Assembly (NCBI GenBank): GCA_008501785.1
Contig: QQUD01000504.1
Span: forward strand, 1-20,550
Reading direction: 5' to 3'
Length of the DNA: 20,550 bases
From: Chloroflexota bacterium
GTDB taxonomy: Bacteria > Chloroflexota > Anaerolineae > Promineifilales > Promineifilaceae
The translations under genes and the position numbers were made by a program. The notes beneath the pieces were generated by a model. It searched no databases. It worked only from the letters and a program-made list of their open reading frames with translations, and was not told the origin of the DNA. Positions 7,715 to 16,514 of this stretch are shown here, in pieces. Numbering within the stretch: position 1 is the first letter of the stretch; each line of letters opens with the position of its first letter.

Positions 7715-9421
7715 ATGACTCAAGTTAAGTTAGATGATGTAGGTGTTGTAAAGAAAAAGAATAATAAAAACAATAAGGATAAACCCTTCGACCCCCTAAA
7801 AGAAAATTTGGGTACACGTCGTGTTGCCAAGCTGCGCATGGCTAAATTTCCCAATGCGGATGATATTGTCCACCAGGGTTTGTTAGAAGAAGAACGGCCG
7901 GAAACGGCCGTTGACATTGTCCTTGTGAATCCGCCAACACCAGACGGCGAGTTATGGATTCGAACTCAGCACCGGGTTGGCCGGCGCACACGTGAAAATA
8001 TGGTTTGGCCACAAGTTTCGCTGGCACAGATGGCTGCTATGCTTTATCCAGAGCATAAAGTGGCGGTTGTTGACGCGAATGCGGAACGCATGAGTTGGCC
8101 CGAATTTGCCAAGAAATTGGATGAATTGCAGCCCAAATATTATCTGACGCAGGTGACAGCGCCTACATTGGAAAATGATATGTATGGCTGTTTTCTGGCA
8201 AAAGCACGTGGTGCAATGACCATTGCTTTTGGAACCCATGTGACGCCGATCCCGCGTGAAACGATGAAGCCTTTCCCGGCGTTAGACATCATTTTGCTGG
8301 GCGAACCGGATTTGACGATCCGTGATTTGCTGGATTTGTTGGAAGATAAGGTTGACGAACGCTCCCCGGAAATGCAGGAAATTTTCGCAAAACATGACCT
8401 GGCTTATAAGCCAGCGATTGATGCAGATGGCAATGTTGACTTTTATCAGATCAAGGGCATTGTCTGGCGAAATGGTGGTGAGGTGGTTGTGAATCAAACA
8501 CGGCCGTTTATCGCCGACCTCAACGACATGCCACATCCGATGCATCACTTGCTGCCGCTGCAAGATTATCGGATGCCTTACATCAAAGGGCCTTTTACCT
8601 TTATTGTCACTAGCCGTGGTTGCCCCGCGGGTTGCACCTATTGCATCAAACATGTTAGCTACCAATATTCCGTCCGTGTACGCTCACCAGAGAATATCAT
8701 GGAAGAGTTGTGGATATTGAAAAAGCTAGGCATGGACAATATTCACATGTATGCAGATCTGTTTACCGTTAATCGTGAGCAGGTGATGGGTTTGTGCAAG
8801 TTGATGATTGAAGAAAAAATCAACATTAAATGGACTTGTAACAGTCGTGTCGATTATGTGGATGAAGAATTGTTGATGATGATGGGTAAAGCGGGATGTC
8901 GCCTCATCTCCTGGGGCATCGAAAGCGGTAATGAAGACATCTTGCGTCACGCACGTAAAGGGGCTTACCCAGATAAAGCTGAACGTGCGCTGGTTTGGGC
9001 AAAGAAAGCTGGCATTATGAATTGGGGCTATTTCATCATTGGTTTGCCAGGTGAAACAAAAGAAACCATTCGCGATACGATTGATTTCGCCAAAAAATTA
9101 CCACTTGATATTGGTCTTTTCCATGTGGCTGCGCCCTATCCCGGCACACCATTCTTCTTTGAAGTTGTGAAAAACGACTGGTTCCGTGAAGGGACGCGGT
9201 GGGAACATGTGGACATGGACAAAGGGACTGTACTCGATTACGGTAATTTGACTGCTGAAGAATTGCTGTACTGGCAAAAACGTGCCTTCCGCGAATGGGC
9301 ATTCCGTCCTGGTCCAATTATGACCTACCTCAAGATGCTGTTTTATGATTTCCGCACGTTAAAGACTGCCCTCAATGTAGGCATGCAAACGTTGGCATGG
9401 CAAGCAAAAGGCAGCGAATAA
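7715..9421 (+). CDS. B12-binding-type radical SAM protein
   Basis: A 568-residue protein. Residues about 64-190 resemble a cobalamin-binding Rossmann domain (DIVLVNPPTPDG, VSLAQMAAMLYPEHKVAVVDAN). The usual DxHxxG cobalamin-ligand motif is not visible; the matching place reads DANAERM. The radical SAM core starts at about 290 with SRGCPAGCTYC, a CxxxCxxC cluster at Cys303, Cys307 and Cys310. It continues through WTCNSRVDYVDEELL, ISWGIESGNE and GYFIIGLPGETKETI, which are standard features of the BchE/HpnJ-like superfamily. The first 25 residues are rich in Lys and Asn. The start is well supported by GGGAGG seven bases upstream. The chemistry cannot be read from sequence; methylation, ring or chain rearrangement of a lipid carrier or sugar are possible. 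It sits between a polyprenyl-phosphate glycosyltransferase and a ligase-like gene, with a terminator before it. Confidence 0.87.
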   Translation: MTQVKLDDVGVVKKKNNKNNKDKPFDPLKENLGTRRVAKLRMAKFPNADDIVHQGLLEEERPETAVDIVLVNPPTPDGELWIRTQHRVGRRTRENMVWPQVSLAQMAAMLYPEHKVAVVDANAERMSWPEFAKKLDELQPKYYLTQVTAPTLENDMYGCFLAKARGAMTIAFGTHVTPIPRETMKPFPALDIILLGEPDLTIRDLLDLLEDKVDERSPEMQEIFAKHDLAYKPAIDADGNVDFYQIKGIVWRNGGEVVVNQTRPFIADLNDMPHPMHHLLPLQDYRMPYIKGPFTFIVTSRGCPAGCTYCIKHVSYQYSVRVRSPENIMEELWILKKLGMDNIHMYADLFTVNREQVMGLCKLMIEEKINIKWTCNSRVDYVDEELLMMMGKAGCRLISWGIESGNEDILRHARKGAYPDKAERALVWAKKAGIMNWGYFIIGLPGETKETIRDTIDFAKKLPLDIGLFHVAAPYPGTPFFFEVVKNDWFREGTRWEHVDMDKGTVLDYGNLTAEELLYWQKRAFREWAFRPGPIMTYLKMLFYDFRTLKTALNVGMQTLAWQAKGSE

Positions 9422-9447
9422 ATCGTCAGGAAGTAGAGTAAGCTTTA

Positions 9448-9492
9448 ATCGAGCACCATTTGCGATATGTTTTATGGCGGATGGTGCTTGAT
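9448..9492 (+). terminator. Long-loop inverted repeat, possible terminator
   Basis: ATCGAGCACCAT (9448-9459) pairs with ATGGTGCTTGAT (9481-9492) over 12 bases with one G-U pair and a 21-base loop. It is followed by TTGTCTATAAAATTTT, which is only partly T-rich. It lies 26 bases after the radical SAM gene and just before the ligase-like gene, so it may end the first transcript or fold in the leader of the second. Confidence 0.45.
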
Positions 9493-9497
9493 TTGTC

Positions 9498-9505
9498 TAT
9501 AAAAT
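9498..9505 (+). promoter_or_regulatory. Possible -10 box placed for a leaderless transcript
   Basis: TATAAAAT ends six bases before the ATG at 9512, and no Shine-Dalgarno sequence precedes that ATG. This spacing would put the transcription start on or next to the start codon. No matching -35 box is seen at the usual distance, so this is tentative. Confidence 0.3.
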
Positions 9506-9511
9506 TTTACT

Positions 9512-11350
9512 ATGAGAGCATTTGTTCACGATCGTTGGTTCCCGTTTATCGAAGTATCGCTGATTTTCCTTGCTGGATTATGGTGGTATGTTGGGGCTGA
9601 TAGCCTTACGATTGAACCATTATTCATTGCATTAATTCCTTGGGGAATGCGTATCGGTGCTGGTGAGTTCCCATTCCGCCGCACAAGAGTGGATTGGTTT
9701 GTGTTTCTGTTTATGGCAACCGCATTCATCAGTATTTTTTTTGCTTACGATTTACATCAGGCGTCTATCAAATTGTATATTTTGCTAGCTGCTGTCTTGT
9801 TGTTTTATGCATTGTTAGGTCTATCTCGACATGATGTCTGGTGGTTGGCGATTGGTTTGAGCGCTTTGTCTGCCGGTACGGTTGGCTATTTTTTGATGAC
9901 AAATAATTGGGTTCAATTACCAGCAGATATTGGATTTATCAATCAGATTGGCTTGCGGTTGATGCAAATACGGCCGTCTCTCCCAATTTCTCCGATACAT
10001 GCAAATTCAGCTGGCGGCATCATTGCCATGCTTATTCCATTTCAAGTAGCATTGTTGATTTACAGTCGTCGAGTAGGGCATCGGTTATTTGGATGGATTG
10101 CCTTTGTTTTGGGAGGCATTTCATTAGGTGGTCTGCTTTTCACCAGTTCCCGTGGTGCATGGGGTGCTTTAGCCATTGCTAGTTTTACAGGCGTTTTGTG
10201 GCTGGTGAGCAGATGGGTGAGCAAAAAATTGAAGTGTTCGCCTTTGCTTATGTTTGGTTTTATCATCATTGTTGTGTTTGCGTTGGCTGCCATTGCGGTA
10301 TTTATGTTTTCGGATCGTATATTAGCATCGCAAACTTTGAACAGTCGATTTTTGTTGGACAAAGCTAGTCTTGAACTAATTTTTGATTATCCATTTTTTG
10401 GTGCAGGATTAGCTGGGTTTGGTGGGCAATATTCGCAATATATTTATGTTGTTCCTGTATTCCAATTTAATTATGGTCATTTTTTCTGGCTGGATGTGAT
10501 TTTTGAACAAGGGATATTAGGTTTAATCGCATTTCTTGGCGTGTATATAGGTTCTTTTTGGTTGTTATACCGAACTTCAGATCAAGAGTTGGTTGGTCTC
10601 CGAAAAAGCAGCAACCGTCGCCGAAAATCCTCTCAACAATCTTTGGAACTCGGTTTATTTCGCTGGGCCATTATGCTATCCTTGATGACCATTTTGGCAC
10701 ATAGTTTTATTGACGATACGTTGTATGCTTATTTAGGGTCTCCATTTCTGTTTTTGTTGCCAGGATTATGTTTGTTTGTGGCGAAGGAGCGCAGTGTTGT
10801 GCCACAAATGACGCTGCGAGATTTGTCGCGTTCTCGCGTTTTTGTAACGAGTGCTGGTTTGTTTGTGGTGATGGTGGTTACGGCCGTTATCTTTTACAAA
10901 CCCATCGCTGCCAATTGGCTGGCCATGAGAGGTGCTGTAAGCATGGCAAAAATTGAACTCGAATGGTGGCCGACAGGGGAGTGGGATACAGGTGATGATG
11001 TTGAGACTTTAATGCCTGCAGCTGCTTACTTTGAGCAAGCGTTGACATATGACCCAAACAACCGTACAGCCAACCATCGTTTAGGCTTGATTGCCATGTT
11101 AAATCGTGATTATGATACGGCCGTTTCCTTCCTGGAAACCGCTTATCAGGCCGATTCTGATCATCGAGGTATCATCAAAAACCTTGGTTATAGCTATGTT
11201 TGGCAAGGTGAGTTTGACAAAGCCATGCCGTTGCTTGCTGAGATTGATGAAAGCAACCAGGAAATGGATGAATACAGCCGGTGGTGGGGCCAGCAAGAAA
11301 GGCCTGATCTTGCTTATCGAGCAGCCACAATGCTCCAACTTCAACCATGA
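9512..11350 (+). CDS. O-antigen ligase-like (Wzy_C) membrane protein with C-terminal TPRs
   Basis: A 612-residue protein with about twelve hydrophobic segments between residues 12 and 475. The region about 165-350 has the Wzy_C/O-antigen ligase character: SPIHANSAGGIIAMLIPF, LLFTSSRGAWGALA, then a large outer loop starting DYPFFGAGLAGFGGQYSQY and ending near HFFWLDVIFEQGILGLIAFLGVY. After the last helix, residues about 505-605 form two or more tetratricopeptide repeats (AAYFEQALTYDPNNRTANHRLG and YDTAVSFLETAYQADSDHRG). Members polymerise or ligate lipid-linked glycans to lipid or protein acceptors on the outer side of the membrane. Which of the two it does here cannot be decided. The start lacks a ribosome binding site. 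Three ACGGCCGT octamers lie in the gene. Confidence 0.86.
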   Translation: MRAFVHDRWFPFIEVSLIFLAGLWWYVGADSLTIEPLFIALIPWGMRIGAGEFPFRRTRVDWFVFLFMATAFISIFFAYDLHQASIKLYILLAAVLLFYALLGLSRHDVWWLAIGLSALSAGTVGYFLMTNNWVQLPADIGFINQIGLRLMQIRPSLPISPIHANSAGGIIAMLIPFQVALLIYSRRVGHRLFGWIAFVLGGISLGGLLFTSSRGAWGALAIASFTGVLWLVSRWVSKKLKCSPLLMFGFIIIVVFALAAIAVFMFSDRILASQTLNSRFLLDKASLELIFDYPFFGAGLAGFGGQYSQYIYVVPVFQFNYGHFFWLDVIFEQGILGLIAFLGVYIGSFWLLYRTSDQELVGLRKSSNRRRKSSQQSLELGLFRWAIMLSLMTILAHSFIDDTLYAYLGSPFLFLLPGLCLFVAKERSVVPQMTLRDLSRSRVFVTSAGLFVVMVVTAVIFYKPIAANWLAMRGAVSMAKIELEWWPTGEWDTGDDVETLMPAAAYFEQALTYDPNNRTANHRLGLIAMLNRDYDTAVSFLETAYQADSDHRGIIKNLGYSYVWQGEFDKAMPLLAEIDESNQEMDEYSRWWGQQERPDLAYRAATMLQLQP

Positions 11351-11382
11351 TTTGATTCTTATAAAAGAAAGCACTGTTGTAA

Positions 11383-11425
11383 GCTCTATTCTAATAATGG
11401 ATATTGAAAAGTAGAGCACTTTATT
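11383..11425 (+). terminator. Possible terminator after the ligase-like gene
   Basis: GCTCTA (11383-11388) pairs with TAGAGC (11412-11417) around a partly paired interior, followed by ACTTTATT. The stem is short and the T-run is broken, so support is weak. It falls between the ligase-like gene and the operon that begins at 11492. Confidence 0.3.
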
Positions 11426-11491
11426 CTAAATATGCATCGTGTTTACTCTGCACTAAAATTAAAAAATTAAAGGCAAACAGCTACTGTGGGT

Positions 11492-14182
11492 ATGAAAACG
11501 GCTCCGGCCAAATTCAAAAACAACTTTATTCGAATATTTGCTATTTTTAGCGCGTTCATGATTTTCTTGCTGTTAGTGATGGGAATCGGAAAGAGCGCTT
11601 CAGCCCAAGAAGAAGATGATGCGCTTTGGCAAACAGGTTTAAACCTTTCCCAATCTGGTACAGCAACGAATCCAACATTTCTAAAAGATGCCAATAATAC
11701 AACGCATCTGTTTTGGGAAGACAATTTTAGTGGCTTCGTTTATACAACCGGAAATGGTGACGAGTGGACTACCCCAACATCAATAATAGTCCCTTTTACT
11801 GATCCACCATTTTTAGGTGCCAGTGATCCAGGTTTTAAAAGTCTTTTGACGCCAAATTTGGTGGCAGACAATGGCGAACGCGTTCATGCTTTTTGGGTTG
11901 ATACAGATAATATCCTTTACTACAGTCGCTCTTTGGTGACAGATATTTCTCTCGGCCAAAATGGATGGACATTTCCACAAATATTAAAATCAAAGGTACT
12001 TGAGCCTACCTCTTTTATCAATAGCACCGACACAATTCATCTGGCATATGTCAGTTTGGAAAACACTCCCGACACACCGGCCGGAATTTATTACCAGCAA
12101 TCAATTGATGGGGGTGTTATCTGGTCTGAAGCTCAGCTAATATATGCCTCTGCTTATCTAAGAGCTGTGCCTTCATCGCAAATACATTTGACTATGAGTG
12201 GGTCTGGTGAAACCGTCCAAATTACTTGGGACGATCCGCTGTTGGAAACGATTTTTTATATGCGTTCAGCAAATGATGGCATTGACTGGGAACCCGCTGT
12301 TGCAATTGATCAAAGAGAATTAACTGATTCTCTTGATGTTCCTGGACCAGCACATATCAATTTACTTGTTCAGGAAAATAATTCGCATTTAGTTTGGAAA
12401 ACTGGAGACCCCGACACGGGTTGTGTGTTGAACCATCAATTTTCAGCAAACGCTGGGAGTAGCTGGCTATCTCCTGAAGCGATACCAACACAAACCACTG
12501 AAGATTGCCCCACAAATATCTGGTTGCTTGATGGGCTAGATGGAAGTGTATGGATGTTAACTGAGTATCAAGGTGGCGCTTTTTTGCAGGTGTGGGATGG
12601 TGAAATTTGGAGTGAGCCGGTTTTGCAAACATCCCTTTCTTCCTTTGTAAATCCACAAACTTTTCGCGGGTTGGCGTTCGGATGTTGGGAGCCATCAATC
12701 AAGAACGAGGGCCATTTGATTGTTTTCGGATGCGGCAATGGAGCTGTTAATGATGTATGGGTGCGAGAACGGCCGTTAGGCGAAATCGAATCCTGGTTTG
12801 TTGAACCAGAATCAGATTGGAGCAAGCCCGACCCATACGTTACGACCAAAAGCCCACTCAATTCTCCAATAATCGTTGCTGATGATGGGGGTCTGTTTCA
12901 CAGTTTTTGGGTTGATGTGAACTTAGAAAGTGAAATTCAAAAAAACGCGCTCTATTATTCATATTGGGATAAGAATGAATGGTCACGAACCGCTACATTA
13001 TTTACGCTAGGAAATGTGCGGCAAGTAGAAGCCACTTATTACGACAGTGGCAGATTAAGTGTCATTTGGCATGACGACACAAATGAACTTTTCTACAGTC
13101 ATGTGGCTGCAGATCGTGCATTGTTTCCGGCAGATTGGTCGATTCCATCTCTGTTGCCAATTTCACAACCGGGCATTGGTGAGTTTGACCTTTTTATAGA
13201 TGAAGGCAATAAAATTCACCTGGCCTATGCTGTTTCTGTTAATGAAGATCGAGGCATCTATGTGACAACATCTGAAGATAGTGGTGTTAATTGGTCAGAG
13301 CCAATAAATGTTTTCAATGCTGAAGATGCTGGCTGGGAAAAAGTTGATTTGCCCCGGTTAGCCGTTTCGGGTGGAGAATCATACTATTTTGTCTGGTCCC
13401 GTATCGCAGTCGCAGATTCGCAGTCTGAATCTCTCTTCTATGCTTATTCAAATGATGGCGGTCAGAATTGGTCTGAACCAGAAATGATCATTGATGGGCC
13501 TGTCTCTTGGAGTGATATTGTTGCGATTAATGGTGAGCGAGCTATTCGGGTTTGGCAAGAAGAAGATGAAGAATCTTATCGTATCTGGCACCAAGTCTCT
13601 TTTGACAATGGTCAGACATGGAATAATGCGCAGTTAATTCCTGGTTTTGAGGCTATTAACGGGTTACCTGACACTGTTGTTGACGCCACTGGGCAATTTC
13701 ACTTAGTTCAGTTCCAACAAGATGATGATCAAATGATACAGCGGTGGCAGTGGGATGAAGAAGGCTTAATTATTAGCGAAGAATTTAACTTACCTGCTGC
13801 AGATGTAACTGTGTTTGATCTGGATACGGCCATTGACTTAAGTGGCCATTTAGGTGTTGTTTATGCCGGACAGACCACAGTACAAGAAGAAATTATTACA
13901 CTATTACAATTCACCAATCGCCAGCTCGATTTACCTGAGCAAGTAGCAACACCGATGCCGACATTGGTTCCGACAAATACACCTGTACCAGAAGTTGCAT
14001 CGCCAGAACCAGAGGTGGAAGCAACTTCAACCCCTGAACTGCCGCTAACCTTTGAGGAAGCTAACAGTTCCCCATTGGGTGAGGTTTCAATGCCGCTTGG
14101 TATCGCAATTGGTGTTGTGCCAGTTGCGCTCGTTATTTTTATGGTATTTGGCATCCGTTGGCTCAAAGAAAGGCGTAAATAA
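11492..14182 (+). CDS. Surface-anchored Asp-box (BNR) beta-propeller protein, large paralogue
   Basis: From ATG at 11492 this is 896 residues; GTG at 11486 is in frame and adds two. A signal peptide ends near ASA|Q (36-38). At least six Asp-box motifs of the SxDxGxxW type are visible, at about residues 204, 259, 318, 594, 653 and 703, each usually followed by SEP or similar. Between them are repeated HxFW and HLAY strands, so the protein probably forms two propellers (about 45-415 and 445-815). A Pro/Thr/Glu-rich stalk (about 818-860) leads to a single helix (about 868-890) and a basic tail, RWLKERRK. Sialidases carry Asp boxes too, but the FRIP arginine motif of catalytic sialidases was not found, so a binding or scaffold role is more likely than hydrolysis. 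It is followed seven bases later by a shorter relative and then by an ABC glycan exporter. Confidence 0.84.
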   Translation: MKTAPAKFKNNFIRIFAIFSAFMIFLLLVMGIGKSASAQEEDDALWQTGLNLSQSGTATNPTFLKDANNTTHLFWEDNFSGFVYTTGNGDEWTTPTSIIVPFTDPPFLGASDPGFKSLLTPNLVADNGERVHAFWVDTDNILYYSRSLVTDISLGQNGWTFPQILKSKVLEPTSFINSTDTIHLAYVSLENTPDTPAGIYYQQSIDGGVIWSEAQLIYASAYLRAVPSSQIHLTMSGSGETVQITWDDPLLETIFYMRSANDGIDWEPAVAIDQRELTDSLDVPGPAHINLLVQENNSHLVWKTGDPDTGCVLNHQFSANAGSSWLSPEAIPTQTTEDCPTNIWLLDGLDGSVWMLTEYQGGAFLQVWDGEIWSEPVLQTSLSSFVNPQTFRGLAFGCWEPSIKNEGHLIVFGCGNGAVNDVWVRERPLGEIESWFVEPESDWSKPDPYVTTKSPLNSPIIVADDGGLFHSFWVDVNLESEIQKNALYYSYWDKNEWSRTATLFTLGNVRQVEATYYDSGRLSVIWHDDTNELFYSHVAADRALFPADWSIPSLLPISQPGIGEFDLFIDEGNKIHLAYAVSVNEDRGIYVTTSEDSGVNWSEPINVFNAEDAGWEKVDLPRLAVSGGESYYFVWSRIAVADSQSESLFYAYSNDGGQNWSEPEMIIDGPVSWSDIVAINGERAIRVWQEEDEESYRIWHQVSFDNGQTWNNAQLIPGFEAINGLPDTVVDATGQFHLVQFQQDDDQMIQRWQWDEEGLIISEEFNLPAADVTVFDLDTAIDLSGHLGVVYAGQTTVQEEIITLLQFTNRQLDLPEQVATPMPTLVPTNTPVPEVASPEPEVEATSTPELPLTFEEANSSPLGEVSMPLGIAIGVVPVALVIFMVFGIRWLKERRK

Positions 14183-14189
14183 TCAGAGA

Positions 14190-15710
14190 ATGAGCATGCA
14201 TCTAATGAAAAACAAGCACATCATTCATCTGTGTATTACTTTTGCACTGATCCTAATGATAATCCCGTGTGAGATGGAAACGGCCGTTGCCCAGTCCCAA
14301 ACACGTTGGTCTCCTCAAGATCGTATTCCCTTCTACGACGATCTCATTCTGGAGCCTCCCCACCTCATTGCAGACAGCAGCGGGGTTGTGCATACCTTTA
14401 ATGCACAAACAATTGACGAGGATGAAACCGCCGCAATTATGTACCGGCGCTGGACTGTTGAACAGGGTTGGAATACGCCTGTTGATATTATTTTGCCCCC
14501 CGAAAACGAAATTCGAGCTAGAAACATGCAGCTAGGCGTCATTTTGGACCAAAATAATATTGTGCATTTGGTATTCACCGCAGGGAACCAGCGAGGGGCC
14601 AGAATCCTTTACACAAAGGCACCTCTGTACGATGTGAATAATGCGTGGGCTTGGTCTGAGCTGCAGATAATTGGAACACATGTCTGGCTGAGTCCACCGC
14701 AAGTGACAATGGTCAGTAATGGAACTGGCGATCTGTATGTGGCTTTTAGTAGTGATCGTGATGGAACTGGATTATATATGGTTCAGTCCAATAATAACGG
14801 AGAGAGTTGGTCTCCAATGGAATCAATCTTTCTCACTTATACCAACGATCTTTGGCCTTCTGCGCTCACCATGTATCTTGACTCACAGGAAAATGTACAT
14901 GCCTTGTGGGGTATGGCTGGTCTCAATGGCTTGAGCGTGGCTGTTTTTTATTCTCAACTTGAGCGTGATCAAAGCAGTTGGCGAGAACCAATGGAGCTGG
15001 CAAGAGTAACTGGCTTTCAGGCAGATACTCCGGCAATTATTGAGTATGACGGTGAGTTGACTGTCACGTTTCATAATGATGTTCCAACAACTTCTTGGAT
15101 TCGGAAATCGAGTGATGGGGGCTTTACCTGGACGGATCCGGTGCGCTTTGCCGCTGGTTTTGTGGGCAGTAATGGGGCTGTAGATTACGTTGTTGATAGC
15201 AGCAATACGCTACATGCTTTTTGGGGGAATCGTACAGGAAGCCCCATTATTCATGGCATGTGGCACAGAATTTGGCTGGGAGATCGCTGGGGTGAAGTGG
15301 AAGCTGTTGTGTCTGGACCGCAAGTTGTTGATGAGATTGGTGGTGATGGATTTGACCCCAAATTTGCCCGCGCAGTAATTAGCCGAGGTAACATTTTATT
15401 GCTTACCTGGACCACAGACGGTTTTGCGGGTGAAAATGGGGCCTGGTATTCGTACACAATTCTTGATGCACCACAATTGCCGGCTGTACCGATTCCTGTG
15501 CCATCGGAAGCCCCATTAACAACAGCAACTCCCGTTCCTGTTGATCAGACACCAACACCCAATCCTTTTTTATTAGAATCAACAAATAATGAAGCTGGAA
15601 ATGCGGAATTTAGCCCAGGACGGCCGTTAGTTTATGGTGTTGTTCCGGTTTTGATCCTTATTGGCTTGATCGTTATTGCAAATCGCATTTACTATTTTAC
15701 TCGTTCGTAA
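14190..15710 (+). CDS. Surface-anchored Asp-box beta-propeller protein, small paralogue
   Basis: From ATG at 14190 this is 506 residues; ATGs at 14196 and 14205 are alternatives, and an AGAGA lies just upstream. A signal peptide ends near AVA|Q (32-34). The body holds one propeller's worth of sequence with two clear Asp boxes (SNNNGESW and SSDGGFTW) and several degenerate blades (for example VEQGWNTPVDI and DQSSWREPMEL). Repeated VHxFW/LHAFW strands match those of the preceding protein. A Pro/Thr linker (about 430-460) and a C-terminal helix (VYGVVPVLILIGLIVIANRI) anchor it outside the cell. It looks like a diverged, half-size tandem paralogue of the previous gene. It starts seven bases after that gene and ends 15 bases before the permease start, so co-transcription with the exporter is very likely. 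No catalytic function can be assigned. An ACGGCCGT octamer encodes part of the signal-peptide end (METAVAQ). Confidence 0.84.
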   Translation: MSMHLMKNKHIIHLCITFALILMIIPCEMETAVAQSQTRWSPQDRIPFYDDLILEPPHLIADSSGVVHTFNAQTIDEDETAAIMYRRWTVEQGWNTPVDIILPPENEIRARNMQLGVILDQNNIVHLVFTAGNQRGARILYTKAPLYDVNNAWAWSELQIIGTHVWLSPPQVTMVSNGTGDLYVAFSSDRDGTGLYMVQSNNNGESWSPMESIFLTYTNDLWPSALTMYLDSQENVHALWGMAGLNGLSVAVFYSQLERDQSSWREPMELARVTGFQADTPAIIEYDGELTVTFHNDVPTTSWIRKSSDGGFTWTDPVRFAAGFVGSNGAVDYVVDSSNTLHAFWGNRTGSPIIHGMWHRIWLGDRWGEVEAVVSGPQVVDEIGGDGFDPKFARAVISRGNILLLTWTTDGFAGENGAWYSYTILDAPQLPAVPIPVPSEAPLTTATPVPVDQTPTPNPFLLESTNNEAGNAEFSPGRPLVYGVVPVLILIGLIVIANRIYYFTRS

Positions 15711-15725
15711 TTGGAGATTTTTATT

Positions 15726-16514
15726 ATGCAGATTTCGGGAATTAAGAGCTTGTTTTCTGACCATCGCGATCTGTTGTTGGCGTGGACAGCACGAATTATC
15801 CGCGCTCGTTATCAACAATCAGTTTTAGGTGGTCTTTGGGCAATTATTCAACCATTGTCAATGGTGATTATTTTTACAGTTATCTTTACAACGTTTATTC
15901 CTATAGATACAGGTGAAGTGCCTTATGTGATTTTTGCCTACACCGCTATGGTGCCCTGGGCACTGTTTGCTGGTTCACTCAATGAAATGGTATTCTCGTT
16001 AGTTGGCAATATGAATCTGGTAAGTAAGATTTATTTCCCTCGCGAAATTTTACCCATTGCGGCACTTTTGGCGCGACTGCTCGATGCAATGATTGCATTT
16101 TCTTTGTTAGTTGTGATTATGTTGTTCTATCGTATGCCAGTTTTTACGTTTAGCTGGCTCTTTTTACCAGTTATTCTGATTGTTCAAATTGTTTTTGTTT
16201 TAGGCTTGGGATTTATTGGTTCAGCTTTAAATGTTTTCTATCGCGATATAACACATGTGGTGGGTTTAGGTTTACAGGTTTGGCTTTATGCAACGCCAAT
16301 TATTTACCCGGTTACAGCAGTTCCAGAACGGTTTCAAACGTTGTATTTCCTAAATCCAATGGCTGGCATCATTGAATCTTATCGGGCGGTGTTGTTGCGT
16401 GGTGAAATGCCTAGCCAATTTTTGTGGTTGTCGGCCGTGGTTGGTGGCATTTTGTTTATAGCGGGATACTGGATTTTCAAACGACTTGAGTTCCAATTTG
16501 CGGATGTGGTTTAG
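15726..16514 (+). CDS. wzm: ABC-2 type polysaccharide export permease (Wzm-like)
   Basis: 262 residues from ATG at 15726, which has GGAG nine bases upstream (15713-15716); an in-frame TTG at 15711 is less likely. RYQQSVLGGLWAIIQPL near residue 25-40 is the hallmark opening of the ABC-2 permeases of the Wzm/TagG family, followed by six hydrophobic segments. The conserved LNVFYRDITHVVGLGLQVWLYATPIIYP stretch and the ending LNPMAGIIESYR agree. It forms the membrane channel, probably as a dimer, that exports a lipid-linked polysaccharide together with the ATPase at 16648. The symbol is given by family resemblance. Confidence 0.93.
   Translation: MQISGIKSLFSDHRDLLLAWTARIIRARYQQSVLGGLWAIIQPLSMVIIFTVIFTTFIPIDTGEVPYVIFAYTAMVPWALFAGSLNEMVFSLVGNMNLVSKIYFPREILPIAALLARLLDAMIAFSLLVVIMLFYRMPVFTFSWLFLPVILIVQIVFVLGLGFIGSALNVFYRDITHVVGLGLQVWLYATPIIYPVTAVPERFQTLYFLNPMAGIIESYRAVLLRGEMPSQFLWLSAVVGGILFIAGYWIFKRLEFQFADVV

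Noticed and set aside
7720..9317. Several long antisense open frames inside the radical SAM gene
   Set aside because: They shadow a well-supported gene with intact motifs, and their translations look like compositional by-products.
11492..14182. Catalytic exo-sialidase
   Set aside because: Asp boxes are present, but no FRIP-type arginine motif or other sialidase active-site pattern was found, so only a propeller fold is supported.
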